Shown here: piece by piece, positions 16,960 to 26,088 of the stretch
Layout: the number at the start of each line of letters is the position of its first letter
How positions within the stretch are numbered: position 1 is the stretch's first letter
Source: Armatimonadota bacterium
GTDB taxonomy: Bacteria; Armatimonadota; HRBIN16
Length of the DNA: 64,000 nucleotides
Direction of reading: 5' to 3'
Assembly (NCBI GenBank): GCA_026003175.1
Contig: BPGT01000002.1
Location: 992,001-1,056,000 of the forward strand
The notes under the pieces: generated by a model
Told to the model about the DNA's origin: nothing
Seen by the model: only the letters and a program-made list of their open reading frames with translations
The model's database searches: none
Translations under genes and position numbers: made by a program

Positions 16960-18270
16960 GATGTTCCCTCCTCTTTTCGCACTACAGCGGTCAAGCCTTC
17001 CATTCGCTCGATAACCACTCGTTCGCCAGCCTTGATCGATTCTCCTGTGGTAACGGCGTTCCAGTATGCGCCATCGTAAAAAATCTTCCCGCGCGGGGCA
17101 ATATCGGTACGCGCCATAGCCACTGCACCCGTCATCGCCTCCATGCCGGTAACCCGACGTGCCCGTTGCGCACGAACACCCGCGGCGACGATGAACGCAA
17201 AGAAAAGTGACGTCAGCCCCGTAAGCGTTAGCGCAACCACCCAAGAGACTCGCAACGCAGGGTCAGGCGACTCAAAGAGCATCAACAGCCCTAACAACAT
17301 TGAGGTGGCGCCGCCCAGCGTCAGTACCCCCGTGCGACGGAGCGAAGGCGTCGACGATGAACAGAACAATTGCCAGCACCAGCAAAGCGATGCCTACCCA
17401 GGAGACGGGTAGCACCGAGAAACCGTACAACATCAGCAGCAGAGAGATAGCACCAATCACGCCGGGGAATATCGCGCCGGGGTTTTGGATCTCCGCAATC
17501 AGCCCGTACAGCGCGAGAATGCCCAGAATCGCCAGCACATTGGGATTTACCAGCACCTGCAGCAAGCGCTCGCGCAGCACCATTTCCGAACGCTGAACAG
17601 GGGCTTCACGCGTTTTCAGCACCACCGTACGCTGAGGAAGCTTCACAGTGCGCCCGTCCACCCGCTGCAATAGTGCGTCCAGACTCGGTACTACAAGGTC
17701 TATCACCCGCTTTTCCAACGCCTGTTTTTCGCTGATCGCTGCACTTTCACGCACTGCCATCTCTGCCCAGTCGGCGTTACGCCCACGCTGCTCGGCAATG
17801 GAGCGAATGTACGAGGCGGCGTAGTTCACCACCTTTTTCTCCATCGTGCGAGACATCTCTTCCCCACCAGCAGGAACCGGGTGCGCCGCGCCAATGCTGG
17901 TGCCGGGCGCCATCGCGGCGATATGTGCTGCAACGGTGATAAACACTCCAGCCGAACCCGCTTTTGCCCCGGACGGCGACACGTACACAGCGATGGGAAC
18001 ATCACTGGACAGGATCTCCTTCACTATCTGCTCCATCGAGCTCATCAAGCCGCCCGGGGTGTCCAGCTCCACTACCAGCAGCTGTGCTCCGCGTTCGCGA
18101 GCGATACGCAACGTGCGCGAGAAGTACTCGGCGTTCGGCGGGGCAATAACCCCTTCCATCCGCATAACAATTACCGGAGGCGCGCTCGCTGGCTTCTGGG
18201 CAAGCGAGACCGCAAAACACGCTGCAAACACCAGAATCGCCAGCCACCGTGCATGGTGAAATCGCAACAT
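16956..18270 (-). pseudogene. nfeD: NfeD membrane serine protease, disrupted by one extra G
   Basis: The N-terminal frame (18270 leftward) encodes a signal peptide, a ClpP-like protease domain (LDTPGGLMSSMEQIVKEI, SPSGAKAGSAGVFITVAAH, GTSIGAAHPV) and membrane helices up to VLFIVDAFAPSHG. The rest, GVLTLGGATSMLLGLLMLF and the C-terminal OB-fold domain ending near VVRKEEGTS, is in a different frame. A run of five G on the coding strand (17327-17331) would restore one 438-residue protein if it were four. The ATGA overlap with slipin is kept. The cause could be a sequence error, a recent mutation or frameshifting; see findings. Confidence 0.85.
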
Positions 18271-18315
18271 AATAACGCTTCAGCCCCTTTCCGCACCGTG
18301 GGTACTACCGTTCCT

Positions 18316-18345
18316 AGTGTATCACCTCATAAGAGTGTGCGTCAA
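18316..18345 (-). promoter_or_regulatory. Promoter of nfeD operon
   Basis: On the minus strand TTGACG (18340-18345) and TACACT (18316-18321) are 18 bases apart, about 45 bases before the nfeD start. TTGACGCAC occurs a second time about 19 bases further upstream, which could be a second -35 box or a regulator half-site. Confidence 0.5.
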
Positions 18346-18384
18346 CTGCCTAGTAGTGCGTCAAGCGTGATTCGCACTATCCCA

Positions 18385-18515
18385 TGTGGAGGGTGAGGCT
18401 CCTGCCGAGCCGTTGGCGTTGTTGCCCTCTGCACCTACCCCCCTTTCCCCCTTCCCTCGAATGGAAGGGGAAAACACAATCCCCTCTCCTCACTGGAGAG
18501 GAGACGGGGGTGAGG
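18385..18515. repeat. Dispersed repeats between nfeD and AI-2E transporter genes
   Basis: 18385-18420 has the TGGAGGGTGAGGCTCC element followed by GCCGAGCCGTTGG, also found at 23195-23230. From about 18430 a REP-like palindromic unit follows: CCTTCCCTCGAATGGAAGG, then CCCCTCTCCTCACTGGAGAG, then GACGGGGGTGAGG. Related units occur at 43238 and 60049. No gene is seen between 18271 and 18585. Confidence 0.6.
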
Positions 18516-18585
18516 TTGGTCTGGTGCGCGGCTCGCCAGGACACCTGGTTATGGCGGAGCGCGACCGTTGACTCGAGAAAGACGT

Positions 18586-19827
18586 TTAACCAGCCACCAT
18601 CCCCGTTTCTGCACCCTGCTCCGTCTTCGGGCGCAGCGAAGGGAAGAGTGCAAGCAGTACAATCCACAGGCTCGCCGCCACCGGCATTGCCAGCAACATG
18701 CCCCAGATTCCGAACAGCTTCGCCCCCACAATCAGCGCGAAGATGCTGGCTATCGGATGTAAGCCCACCGAACCGCCCACAATGCGCGGCACCAGCACCT
18801 GGTCAAACAACGTGTTCACTGCTATCGCCGTGCCCACAACCACCAGCGTATACTGCCAGGAGTGTGCGGGTATTGTCACCAACCACAACGCCTGTCCCTC
18901 CCCCCCAAAAAAGGCAACCAGACCAGAAGTAATCGCTATCAACAGTGCTCCGACGTATGGAACCAGATACAGTAAACCTGCCAGCGTGCCCAGCACGATA
19001 CTGTATCGCACACCCAGCAGGGTGAAGAGCATGGCCATCGTAATACCGTACAGGATAGCCACCGTTGCCAGCCCCTTCAGGTAACCTGTCCACACCACAC
19101 CCAGCGCACTCAGTAGCACCAGCACAGAGGAGCGTGAGCTTTCGGGAACCATCTCTATCAACCGCTGGCGAATACGCGGCAGGTCCACCATAGCGAAGAA
19201 GGCGATAATCGGGATGAGCACCAGCCACAGCAGCTTGCCCACCAGCGAGCTGACGTAGCCCAGCAGGTTGCTCATCCATGCAGTCACCTGCTTGTTAATT
19301 TCCTCCGAGTAGCGGTCCAGCAGCTCCTGTGGGTCCTCAGGCAGGTTCAGGCGTTGCAACGTGTCATGGTGGCGTTTGAGAAAAGGTTGCAGTTCCTGCT
19401 GGAACCAATCGTTGGCACCGCGGATATAGCCAGGCAGGTCTTTGATGAGCCCTTGCAGCTGCGCGACTATCAATGGCACTACATACAGTAATAGCGCCAC
19501 TACCAGCAGCACAAAGGCGATAAACACCAGTACCGTCGCCGTGCGACGCGAGTAACCACGCCGCTCCAGAGCGCGCAGCTGACCGTCCAGCAGTCCGGCG
19601 ACAGCGAAGGCGATCACGAAAGGCACCAGCACATCCGCCACGTAGTACAGAGCTACCCCTACCAGCAGCAATACTGTTATTCCTGCCCATGGGCGGATAC
19701 GAACTGGTAGCAGAGAGGGTAAATCTGTTTGTGCTTCGCTCAACAGAGCAGTGACATCGCCCGCCCGTGTATCGGGCGGGCGATGGGCTTCTGCCAGCTC
19801 ACTACGCTTACGCTTGCTCCGGGGCAT
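18586..19827 (-). CDS. AI-2E family transporter (PerM-like)
   Basis: 413 residues from MPRSKRKRSELAEAH, with AGGAGA upstream. The start lies inside the last 20 bases of the YtxH-like gene. About seven or eight hydrophobic segments are arranged as two pairs around a long extracytoplasmic region (LIKDLPGYIRGANDWFQQEL), followed by LGVRYSIVLGTLAGLLYLVPY and LVPRIVGGSVGLHP, which fit the AI-2E/PerM family. Members include the AI-2 exporter TqsA and Na/H antiporter-like proteins, so the substrate is open. It is the last gene of an mnmA operon. Confidence 0.85.
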   Translation of the reverse strand: MPRSKRKRSELAEAHRPPDTRAGDVTALLSEAQTDLPSLLPVRIRPWAGITVLLLVGVALYYVADVLVPFVIAFAVAGLLDGQLRALERRGYSRRTATVLVFIAFVLLVVALLLYVVPLIVAQLQGLIKDLPGYIRGANDWFQQELQPFLKRHHDTLQRLNLPEDPQELLDRYSEEINKQVTAWMSNLLGYVSSLVGKLLWLVLIPIIAFFAMVDLPRIRQRLIEMVPESSRSSVLVLLSALGVVWTGYLKGLATVAILYGITMAMLFTLLGVRYSIVLGTLAGLLYLVPYVGALLIAITSGLVAFFGGEGQALWLVTIPAHSWQYTLVVVGTAIAVNTLFDQVLVPRIVGGSVGLHPIASIFALIVGAKLFGIWGMLLAMPVAASLWIVLLALFPSLRPKTEQGAETGMVAG

Positions 19828-20089
19828 GTTCTCCTGCCTCGGCTGCCTCCTCACCACCTGCAGCCTTCTGGCGAATGGTGGATGCCACTGTTTCCAGAGC
19901 CGGCTTGACGCGATGAGACAGCTCGGAAACGCTCTCTTTGAGCTTCTCAATAGCCTTCGCCAGCTCCTCACGGGTCTCCTGACCCGACTTGGGCGCCAGC
20001 AGCAGAGCCACCACTGCTCCCACAATCGCGCCGATGCCAATGCCAGCCAGCACGCTCAACAAGACACTGCGTTCCTCATTGTCCGACAT
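19808..20089 (-). CDS. YtxH-domain membrane protein
   Basis: 93 residues with GGAGGAGAG upstream. One N-terminal helix, AGIGIGAIVGAVVALLLAPKSG, shown here as IGIGAIVGAVVALLLAPKSG, is the YtxH signature, followed by an amphipathic helix and an acidic, Ala/Glu-rich tail. YtxH-like proteins often lie beside DUF948 proteins, as here. They are general-stress or envelope-associated proteins of unclear mechanism. The start overlaps the DUF948 gene end by 14 bases. Confidence 0.8.
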   Translation of the reverse strand: MSDNEERSVLLSVLAGIGIGAIVGAVVALLLAPKSGQETREELAKAIEKLKESVSELSHRVKPALETVASTIRQKAAGGEEAAEAGEHAPEQA

Positions 20090-20699
20090 GGTTCTCTCCT
20101 CCTCTCTGTTCTTCGGATGTTTCCCCAGCAGGGGGTTGCTCCGTGTGTTTTGACCCTTCCGGTGACGCTGGGGTTTCGGTCGGTTGCTCGCCCTTCAGCA
20201 CCGCGTACCCCTTCCTTAACGCTTCTATCCATACCCGCGGACGCGATACGGGCGAAGTAGCCACCGTTTTCACCGCCCGCGCCACCTTTTGGGGATGCGT
20301 GACCACATCCACCACCGACAACAGGCGTTCGATGCGTTCGATCTTTTCCACAAGGCTCTGCGCCACTTTCAACAGATGACGAATAGTCACCAGCGCCTCG
20401 CGGGCGGAGGGTATCACTTCGTCGTTCAGTGTCGCGCCCGCCTCTTTGACCGCGGGCATTAGCGCAGCACGAGTCTCGTTCAGGATGGTATCTGTGGTTC
20501 CCAGAACACGCTGAAGCTGGTTGATGGCTGGAGGAAGCTCCTGAAGCGCAGGCAAAGCCTGACCGCGTAGTTCCACAATCGTGCGTTCTGCCTCGGTAAC
20601 TGTGCGCCGCAAGCGTACCACCACGGGTATCAACAACGCCAGCACCACAATCGCCAGTATAACCAATATCACCACACCGAACTGCATCAACCCCTCCAT
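20076..20699 (-). CDS. DUF948-like membrane coiled-coil protein
   Basis: 207 residues. One N-terminal membrane helix (about 8-28) is followed by long helices with coiled-coil character (residues about 30-130) and a disordered Pro/Glu/Gly tail. TVTEAERTIVELRGQALPAL and LLSVVDVVTHPQKVARAV resemble DUF948 proteins, which commonly pair with YtxH proteins. Function is unknown. It begins 5 bases after the mnmA stop, so the genes are surely co-transcribed. Confidence 0.7.
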   Translation of the reverse strand: MEGLMQFGVVILVILAIVVLALLIPVVVRLRRTVTEAERTIVELRGQALPALQELPPAINQLQRVLGTTDTILNETRAALMPAVKEAGATLNDEVIPSAREALVTIRHLLKVAQSLVEKIERIERLLSVVDVVTHPQKVARAVKTVATSPVSRPRVWIEALRKGYAVLKGEQPTETPASPEGSKHTEQPPAGETSEEQRGGENHVGQ

Positions 20700-20704
20700 C
20701 GCCT

Positions 20705-21805
20705 TTACTCCAATCGCTTCGAAATCGTGCCGCCACCCACTACTACGTCACCGCAATAAAACACTGCCGCTTGCCCCGGTGTAACCGCCCGCTGGGGCGA
20801 CTCAAACTCCACCTCTACACACGCAGGCACGTCCGTTGGGAAGATGGTTGCAGATGCTTCAGGCATATTATAGCGAATCCTTGCCTGCACTGCAAGTGGC
20901 TTTGTCAACCTGTGCACGGCTATCCAGTTGACGTTCTCTACCAGAAACCGTCGGCAGTAGAGATATTGCTCGGGACCAACAATGACCACATTGTTCTGCG
21001 GGTCAATATCCACCACATACAGCGGCTGCTGATGCCCCGAAAGCCCTAACCTGCGCCGCTGCCCGATGGTGAAAAAAGCAATGCCCGGATGTCTACCCAA
21101 TACGTTGCCGTGCACGTCATGTATCTCGCCCGGGCGTACGGTGTCGGGTACGCGGCTCTGCAAGAAGGCACGGTAGCCTCCCGACTCGGCGACGAAGCAA
21201 ATCTCCTGGCTATCGGGCTTGTCGGCGACGGGCAAACCGAGCTCCCTGGCTAACGCACGTGTCTCGGTCTTACTGGGCAGGTTGCCGAGGGGAAACAGGG
21301 TACGCGCCAGCTGCGCCTGCGTCATCGGGAAAAGCACGTACGACTGGTCCTTCTCGCGGTTCACTGCCTTCAGCAGCAGCCACCGTTCGCTCTTCTCGTC
21401 GTACTGGATACGCGCGTAGTGTCCGGTGGCGATGTACTGTGCACCCAGCTCGTCCGCCTTGCGCAGGAAGGCGTCGAACTTCACGTAACGGTTGCACTGC
21501 ACGCAGGGGTTAGGGGTGCGCCCGCGGCGGTACTCCTCGATGAAGTCGGCGATGACCGTCTGCGCGAACTGCTGGCGGAAGTTGAGCACGTAGTGCGGGA
21601 TGCCCAGCATTTTCGCCACGCGACGCGCGTCCACCACCGCCCCCAGCGAGCAACAACCGCTGTGACGCGGGTCGGTCTGGCTCTCCTGCCAGATTTGCAG
21701 GGTGATGCCCACCACCTCGTAGCCCTGCTTCACCAGCAGAGCCGCCGCCACCGAGCTGTCCACGCCGCCGCTCATCGCCACGGCAACCAGAGGCTTGTTC
21801 GCCAT
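20705..21805 (-). CDS. mnmA: tRNA-specific 2-thiouridylase MnmA
   Basis: 366 residues, full length. The PP-loop is AVAMSGGVDSSVAAALL, the first catalytic cysteine lies in RTPNPCVQCNRYVKFD, the second in KPDSQEICFV, and GHYARI and GIAFFTIGQRRRLGL are further family motifs. The enzyme activates U34 of Lys, Glu and Gln tRNAs with ATP and transfers sulfur to make 2-thiouridine in the cytoplasm. A perfect TATAAT (21873-21878, minus strand) lies about 70 bases upstream, although its -35 is poor. It is the first gene of the operon with DUF948, YtxH and AI-2E genes. Confidence 0.95.
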   Translation of the reverse strand: MANKPLVAVAMSGGVDSSVAAALLVKQGYEVVGITLQIWQESQTDPRHSGCCSLGAVVDARRVAKMLGIPHYVLNFRQQFAQTVIADFIEEYRRGRTPNPCVQCNRYVKFDAFLRKADELGAQYIATGHYARIQYDEKSERWLLLKAVNREKDQSYVLFPMTQAQLARTLFPLGNLPSKTETRALARELGLPVADKPDSQEICFVAESGGYRAFLQSRVPDTVRPGEIHDVHGNVLGRHPGIAFFTIGQRRRLGLSGHQQPLYVVDIDPQNNVVIVGPEQYLYCRRFLVENVNWIAVHRLTKPLAVQARIRYNMPEASATIFPTDVPACVEVEFESPQRAVTPGQAAVFYCGDVVVGGGTISKRLE

Positions 21806-21940
21806 TTTTTTCGCTCCGCCACCTTTCCTCTACTCGCCGCCCCCGCGGAGAGTGGTCTTCGTCACTGCTTGAATTATACCCGCTTGCTGTATGCACTATC
21901 CTCTGGTGCCGTGTCCGCCAGAGTACTGGTAGGGAGGGCG

Positions 21941-23056
21941 CTATAGGGCAAGCAGACGCATCATGAGCACTTCGGTTGCCAGCTGTATATTCGCGTTGCC
22001 TTCCACCGCGCGGCGGATGTCCAGCACCGTATCCAGCGCACGCATCAACCCCTGCACGCCCAGGCTACCGGCAGCGCGGTGCAATCGCTCTTCATCGCCC
22101 TGATAGGTGATACCGCTGGGGTCTCCTCCACACGCTATCCATAACGCATCGCGGAACCAGGCGCACAGCGCGTCCATCGCCAGCAACAGCGCCCCGCGCG
22201 TGGGGGTTTTGCCCTTGCTCGCGGTCTCTGTGGAAGGGTCGCCTTCCTCTGAAATGTCCACCGTCGCCAGCGAGCGTAGCCGCTCCGCGAGCTGCAGTGC
22301 GGGAGCAGGAGAGGGGGCTTCGGTAATCGCATGCGCCAGGTCCGCCAGCGCATCCCACAGCTTCAACGCTTGTGGCTGCGTCGCCAGTGACCACGCCCAG
22401 CCGGGACAACCCTGTGCAATGAGCGCACACCGATAAGCCAGCTGGGGGTCTACGTTGTGCTGAACTACCAGCCACTCGCGGATGAGATCGGTGTCCACAG
22501 GGTGGAGCGGGACCCACTGACAGCGCGAGCGGATGGTCTCTATCACATCTTCCGGCATCGGCGCGAGCAGCAGAAAGACGACATACGGCGGCGGTTCTTC
22601 CACCGTTTTCAGCAGGCTGTTGGCGGCGGCTTCGGTGAGCGTTTCCGCGCGCGTGAGGATATACACGATGCGTTTGCCGAAGGTGGGCGCAAAGTTTATC
22701 GTGCGCCCGATAACGCCCACCTGATGCGCTTTTGCCTCGCGGGGGACGCTATGCCCATCCCACAGCTGCCATATCAGCGTCTGCTCCGAGTAGGGAGCAA
22801 TGGTATGGATTTCAGGATGCGACTCGCGTATCAGGCGACGGCAGCTCTCACACTCCCCACACGCTTCTCCCTCTGGCGTCGGATTCAGGCAGGCAAGCGC
22901 GGCAGCGAAGGCATGTGCCACGCTGTGTTTGCCCACCCCCGCCATGCCCGTGAGGAGGTAAGCGTGCGCCACATCGCCCGTGACCACCGCACGGCGTAAC
23001 AGGCGCAGTGCCGTCTGGTGTCCGACGATTTGCGAAAAAAACACCGGTAGACTCAT
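21941..23056 (-). CDS. holB: DNA polymerase III delta-prime subunit
   Basis: 371 residues. FSQIVGHQTALRLLRRAV, Walker-like GMAGVGKHS, the zinc module CGECESCRRL (the first Cys lies four residues upstream of it in a GEACGEC run), and NSLLKTVEEPPPYVVFLLLA with TIRSRCQ are clamp-loader delta-prime motifs. The gene product opens the sliding clamp as part of the clamp loader. The C-terminal region (about 220-371) is the collar helical domain. The SRC motif is intact. No close operon partner was seen; it is 134 bases from mnmA. Confidence 0.9.
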   Translation of the reverse strand: MSLPVFFSQIVGHQTALRLLRRAVVTGDVAHAYLLTGMAGVGKHSVAHAFAAALACLNPTPEGEACGECESCRRLIRESHPEIHTIAPYSEQTLIWQLWDGHSVPREAKAHQVGVIGRTINFAPTFGKRIVYILTRAETLTEAAANSLLKTVEEPPPYVVFLLLAPMPEDVIETIRSRCQWVPLHPVDTDLIREWLVVQHNVDPQLAYRCALIAQGCPGWAWSLATQPQALKLWDALADLAHAITEAPSPAPALQLAERLRSLATVDISEEGDPSTETASKGKTPTRGALLLAMDALCAWFRDALWIACGGDPSGITYQGDEERLHRAAGSLGVQGLMRALDTVLDIRRAVEGNANIQLATEVLMMRLLAL

Positions 23057-23356
23057 GAGTTTGTCCAGTCTGTTCCTTCACATTCTGTGATTGCCCCAGC
23101 GGTTGAAAATTGCGCTGAGCGTCAGCGAAGTATCTCCAAGTGTCGCTATAGTAAGATTCTTCGCCCCGCTCAGCATGATTCTTGCCTTCACCCTGTGGAG
23201 GGCGAGGCTCCCCCCGAGCCGTTGGTGTCCTTTGGAGGGTGCGCTGGCACCCGAAGCCATCTCCTGAGAGAATGGCTTCGCTATCGCTCGCCATGACACC
23301 ATCACGCAGTGGATGGCTCGAGGCTCGCGCCACGAAGCAACGACACCGGCGCATCC
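23057..23356. repeat. Intergenic 300 bp with dispersed repeats
   Basis: Holds TGTGGAGGGCGAGGCTCC (23195-23212) with GCCGAGCCGTTGG, then a second TTTGGAGGGTGCGCTGG near 23231, and GAATGGCTTCGCTATCGCTC at 23270. These match elements at 11430, 18385 and 3440. No gene or RNA is seen. Confidence 0.5.
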
Positions 23357-24637
23357 CTATACCAGCGGCGTTTTGCCCGGAATCGCCACCGGGTCTACGG
23401 GCATCTCCCCAAACTCGGTCAGATTCTTGACCAGATTCAGTTTGGACTCCTTGAGCACGAAGTCCCAAGTGACCTCCTGCCCGGTGTACGCCGCCATCCG
23501 CCCCATGATGGCGGTCAGCGTGCTGAGCGCGACCTGTTCGCCCTCATTCAGCGGTTTGCCTTCACGGATGCTGTTGATGAGGTCGGTATGCTCTTGCACA
23601 TAGGGATTGTTGCCGCCCTCGTTGCGCCACTGAATCTTACCGCGAATCCAGCCTGCCGGGTCAGAGACCCCCTCCGTACCGATAACGTACTCGCCAACGC
23701 GGTTGGCGCAGCCGTCTATCTGGCGGCACATGCTCAGCACGCGCACGCCGCCCGGGTACTCGTACTCGATGGCGAAGTGGTCGTAGATGTGACCGTAAGC
23801 CGGGTCGGTGCGCGCCTGCCTTCCACCCATGCCCACGCACTTCACAGGGTATGCCTGCAGCACCCAGTTGATGACATCCAGGTTGTGGATGTGCTGCTCC
23901 ACGATGTGGTCACCGGAAAGCCAGGTGAAATACAGCCAGTTGCGGATTTGCCACTCGATGTCACTCATGCCCGGCTGGCGGTCCCACTTCCACAGACCGC
24001 CCTGGTTCCAGTAGCACTGCGCCGCCACGATTTTGCCGATTGCGCCGTCGTGAATGCGCCTGATGGTTTCGATGTAGCCTTTCTGGTGCCTGCGCTGCGT
24101 GCCTGCGACGACGCCCAGCCCCTTTTGCTTCGCCAGGTTCGCCGCCTCCAGCACCATGCGCACCCCGGTGGGGCATACTGCGACGGGCTTCTCCATGAAC
24201 ACGTGCTTGCCCGCCTCCACCGCTGCCTGAAAGTGAATCGGTCGGAAGCCGGGCGGCGTGGCGAGAATCACCATGTCCACACCGCTATCGATCACTTTGC
24301 GGTAGTTGTCGAAGCCCCAGAAGACGCGCTCTCTGGTCACCTTGAAGCGGTCACCGAGGTTTTGCAAGTTATTGAACGCGCCTTCCGCCCGGTCCTGGAA
24401 CAGGTCGCCCAGTGCCCAGATTTCCACGTTTGGCGCAGCGTTTGCCGCATCACGAGCGGCTCCTGTGCCGCGCCCTCCACAGCCGATAACGCCTACGCGG
24501 ATGCGGTCGCTGCCCTGCGCCCAGGCATAGTTCCAGCCCAGCACACCCGATGCCAGCGCCACCGTGCCCGCACCCAGCGACGTTTTGAGAAAGTCTCTAC
24601 GTGTGAGATCCTTACCGGTTCGACGACGTTCAGCCAT
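23357..24637 (-). CDS. Tat-exported Gfo/Idh/MocA oxidoreductase A
   Basis: 426 residues from MAERRRTGKDLTRRDFLK, with GAGGAGG upstream. The twin-arginine signal (TRRDFLKTSLGAGTVALASG) predicts periplasmic export with bound NAD(P). The Rossmann motif is RVGVIGCGGRGTG and the conserved Lys lies in FMEKPVAV. The middle, WLSGDHIVEQHIHNLDVINW, carries the His/Asp pair. The C-terminal part ends GEMPVDPVAIPGKTPLV. It is closely related to its downstream neighbour at 24719-25990 and probably arose by tandem duplication. Exported members act on sugars or glycosides; the substrate here is unknown. Confidence 0.85.
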   Translation of the reverse strand: MAERRRTGKDLTRRDFLKTSLGAGTVALASGVLGWNYAWAQGSDRIRVGVIGCGGRGTGAARDAANAAPNVEIWALGDLFQDRAEGAFNNLQNLGDRFKVTRERVFWGFDNYRKVIDSGVDMVILATPPGFRPIHFQAAVEAGKHVFMEKPVAVCPTGVRMVLEAANLAKQKGLGVVAGTQRRHQKGYIETIRRIHDGAIGKIVAAQCYWNQGGLWKWDRQPGMSDIEWQIRNWLYFTWLSGDHIVEQHIHNLDVINWVLQAYPVKCVGMGGRQARTDPAYGHIYDHFAIEYEYPGGVRVLSMCRQIDGCANRVGEYVIGTEGVSDPAGWIRGKIQWRNEGGNNPYVQEHTDLINSIREGKPLNEGEQVALSTLTAIMGRMAAYTGQEVTWDFVLKESKLNLVKNLTEFGEMPVDPVAIPGKTPLV

Positions 24638-24718
24638 TGGTGATACCTCCTCGTGTGTCTGCACTCTGTAGCCGCAGGCTTCAGCCTGCGCAAAGAACGA
24701 AGTAACTGACGGTTGCGA

Positions 24719-25990
24719 CTACACCAGCGGCGTTTTGCCCGGCATAGCAACCTCATCCACCGGCATCTCGCCGAAGGCGGTGACGTTGCGCACCAGATTC
24801 AACTTGGACTCCTTCAGCGCGAAGTCCCAGGTGACCTCCTGTCCAGTGTATGCTGCCATGCGTCCCATGATGGCAGTGAGGGTGCTTTCCGCGACCTGCA
24901 CCCCTTCGTTGATGGGCTTGCCCGCACGCACGCTGGCTATCAGGTCGGCGTGCTCCTGCACGTAGGGATTAACACGTCCCTCCCAGCGCCAGTTCTCCTT
25001 GCCGCGCAGCCAGAAGGTGTCGAATCCCTCTAGCTTTGCCTGCCCCTCGGTGCCGATTACCTGATTCGTCACGCGGTTCAGGCAACCGTCCATCTGTCGG
25101 CACATGGCGGCCACCCGTGCGCCGTTGGGATAGACGTATTCGATGGCGAAGTGGTCGTAGATGTGACCGTACGCGGGATCGGTACGTACCTGCCTTCCCC
25201 CCATACCAATACACCGCTCCGGCGGCGAGCCCATCACCCAGTTCATCACGTCGATGTTGTGCACGAACTGCTCCACGATGTGGTCGCCAGAGAGCCAGGT
25301 GAAATACAGCCAGTTGCGGATTTGCCACTCGATGTCGCTCATGCCGGGCTGGCGGTCCCACTTCCACAAACCACCGGTGAGATAGTAGGCGTACGCCGCC
25401 ACCACCTTGCCGACGGAACCGCCGTGAATGCGCTTGATGGTCTCGATATACCCCTGATGATGGCGATACTGTGTGCCTGCCACTACACCCAGTTTCTTCT
25501 GCTCCGCCAATCTGGCAGTTTCGATCACCATGCGCACACCTTCAGGACAGACGGCGACCGGTTTTTCCATAAACACGTGCTTGCCAGCCTCCACTGCCGC
25601 GCGGAAATGAATCGGTCGGAAGCCGGGCGGCGTGGCGAGTAGCACATAATCCACCCCACTGTCAATCACTCGCTTGTAGGCATCGAAGCCCACGAAGCAG
25701 CGGTCGTCGGTCACCTTCATCTTGTCGCCCAGGTTTGCGAGTGACTTGCGGCAGTTGTCCAGCCTGTCCTGGAAGAGGTCGCCCAGCGCCCAGATTTCCA
25801 CTCCTTCCGCTGCGTTCGCTGCGTCGCGCGCGGCACCGGTACCGCGTCCGCCACAGCCAATCAGCCCCACACGGATACGGTCACTGCCCTGCGCCCAGGC
25901 ATAGTTCCAGCCGAACGCACTGGCAGTAATCACCGCGGCTCCGGTGCTTTTCAGGAACTGCCTCCGAGACAAGTTTCGCTTCTGCTGCAT
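24719..25990 (-). CDS. Tat-exported Gfo/Idh/MocA oxidoreductase B
   Basis: 423 residues with GGAGGTG upstream. The Tat signal is NLSRRQFLKSTGAAVITAS. RVGLIGCGGRGTG, FMEKPVAVCPEGVRM and WLSGDHIVEQFVHNIDVMNW match oxidoreductase A nearly residue for residue, and both end in AMPGKTPLV or AIPGKTPLV. The central region with ERCIGMGGRQVRTDPAYGHI is also shared. It precedes A in the same operon (81 bases apart) and is divergent from the purple-acid-phosphatase-like gene. The pair may be isozymes for different sugars or subunits of one oligomer; the sequence alone cannot say. Confidence 0.85.
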   Translation of the reverse strand: MQQKRNLSRRQFLKSTGAAVITASAFGWNYAWAQGSDRIRVGLIGCGGRGTGAARDAANAAEGVEIWALGDLFQDRLDNCRKSLANLGDKMKVTDDRCFVGFDAYKRVIDSGVDYVLLATPPGFRPIHFRAAVEAGKHVFMEKPVAVCPEGVRMVIETARLAEQKKLGVVAGTQYRHHQGYIETIKRIHGGSVGKVVAAYAYYLTGGLWKWDRQPGMSDIEWQIRNWLYFTWLSGDHIVEQFVHNIDVMNWVMGSPPERCIGMGGRQVRTDPAYGHIYDHFAIEYVYPNGARVAAMCRQMDGCLNRVTNQVIGTEGQAKLEGFDTFWLRGKENWRWEGRVNPYVQEHADLIASVRAGKPINEGVQVAESTLTAIMGRMAAYTGQEVTWDFALKESKLNLVRNVTAFGEMPVDEVAMPGKTPLV

Positions 25991-26088
25991 CTGTGCACAC
26001 CTCCTTTTTCATTTTCCCGCACAACCAACGGTTTTCCTTTGCAGGGTTCGCAGAACCGGTAGCGAAGACGAAAACGGAGGTGAAAGGG

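Noticed and set aside
23309-24643. 444-codon plus-strand frame opposite Gfo oxidoreductase A
   Set aside because: Same reason: antisense of a gene with clear motifs.
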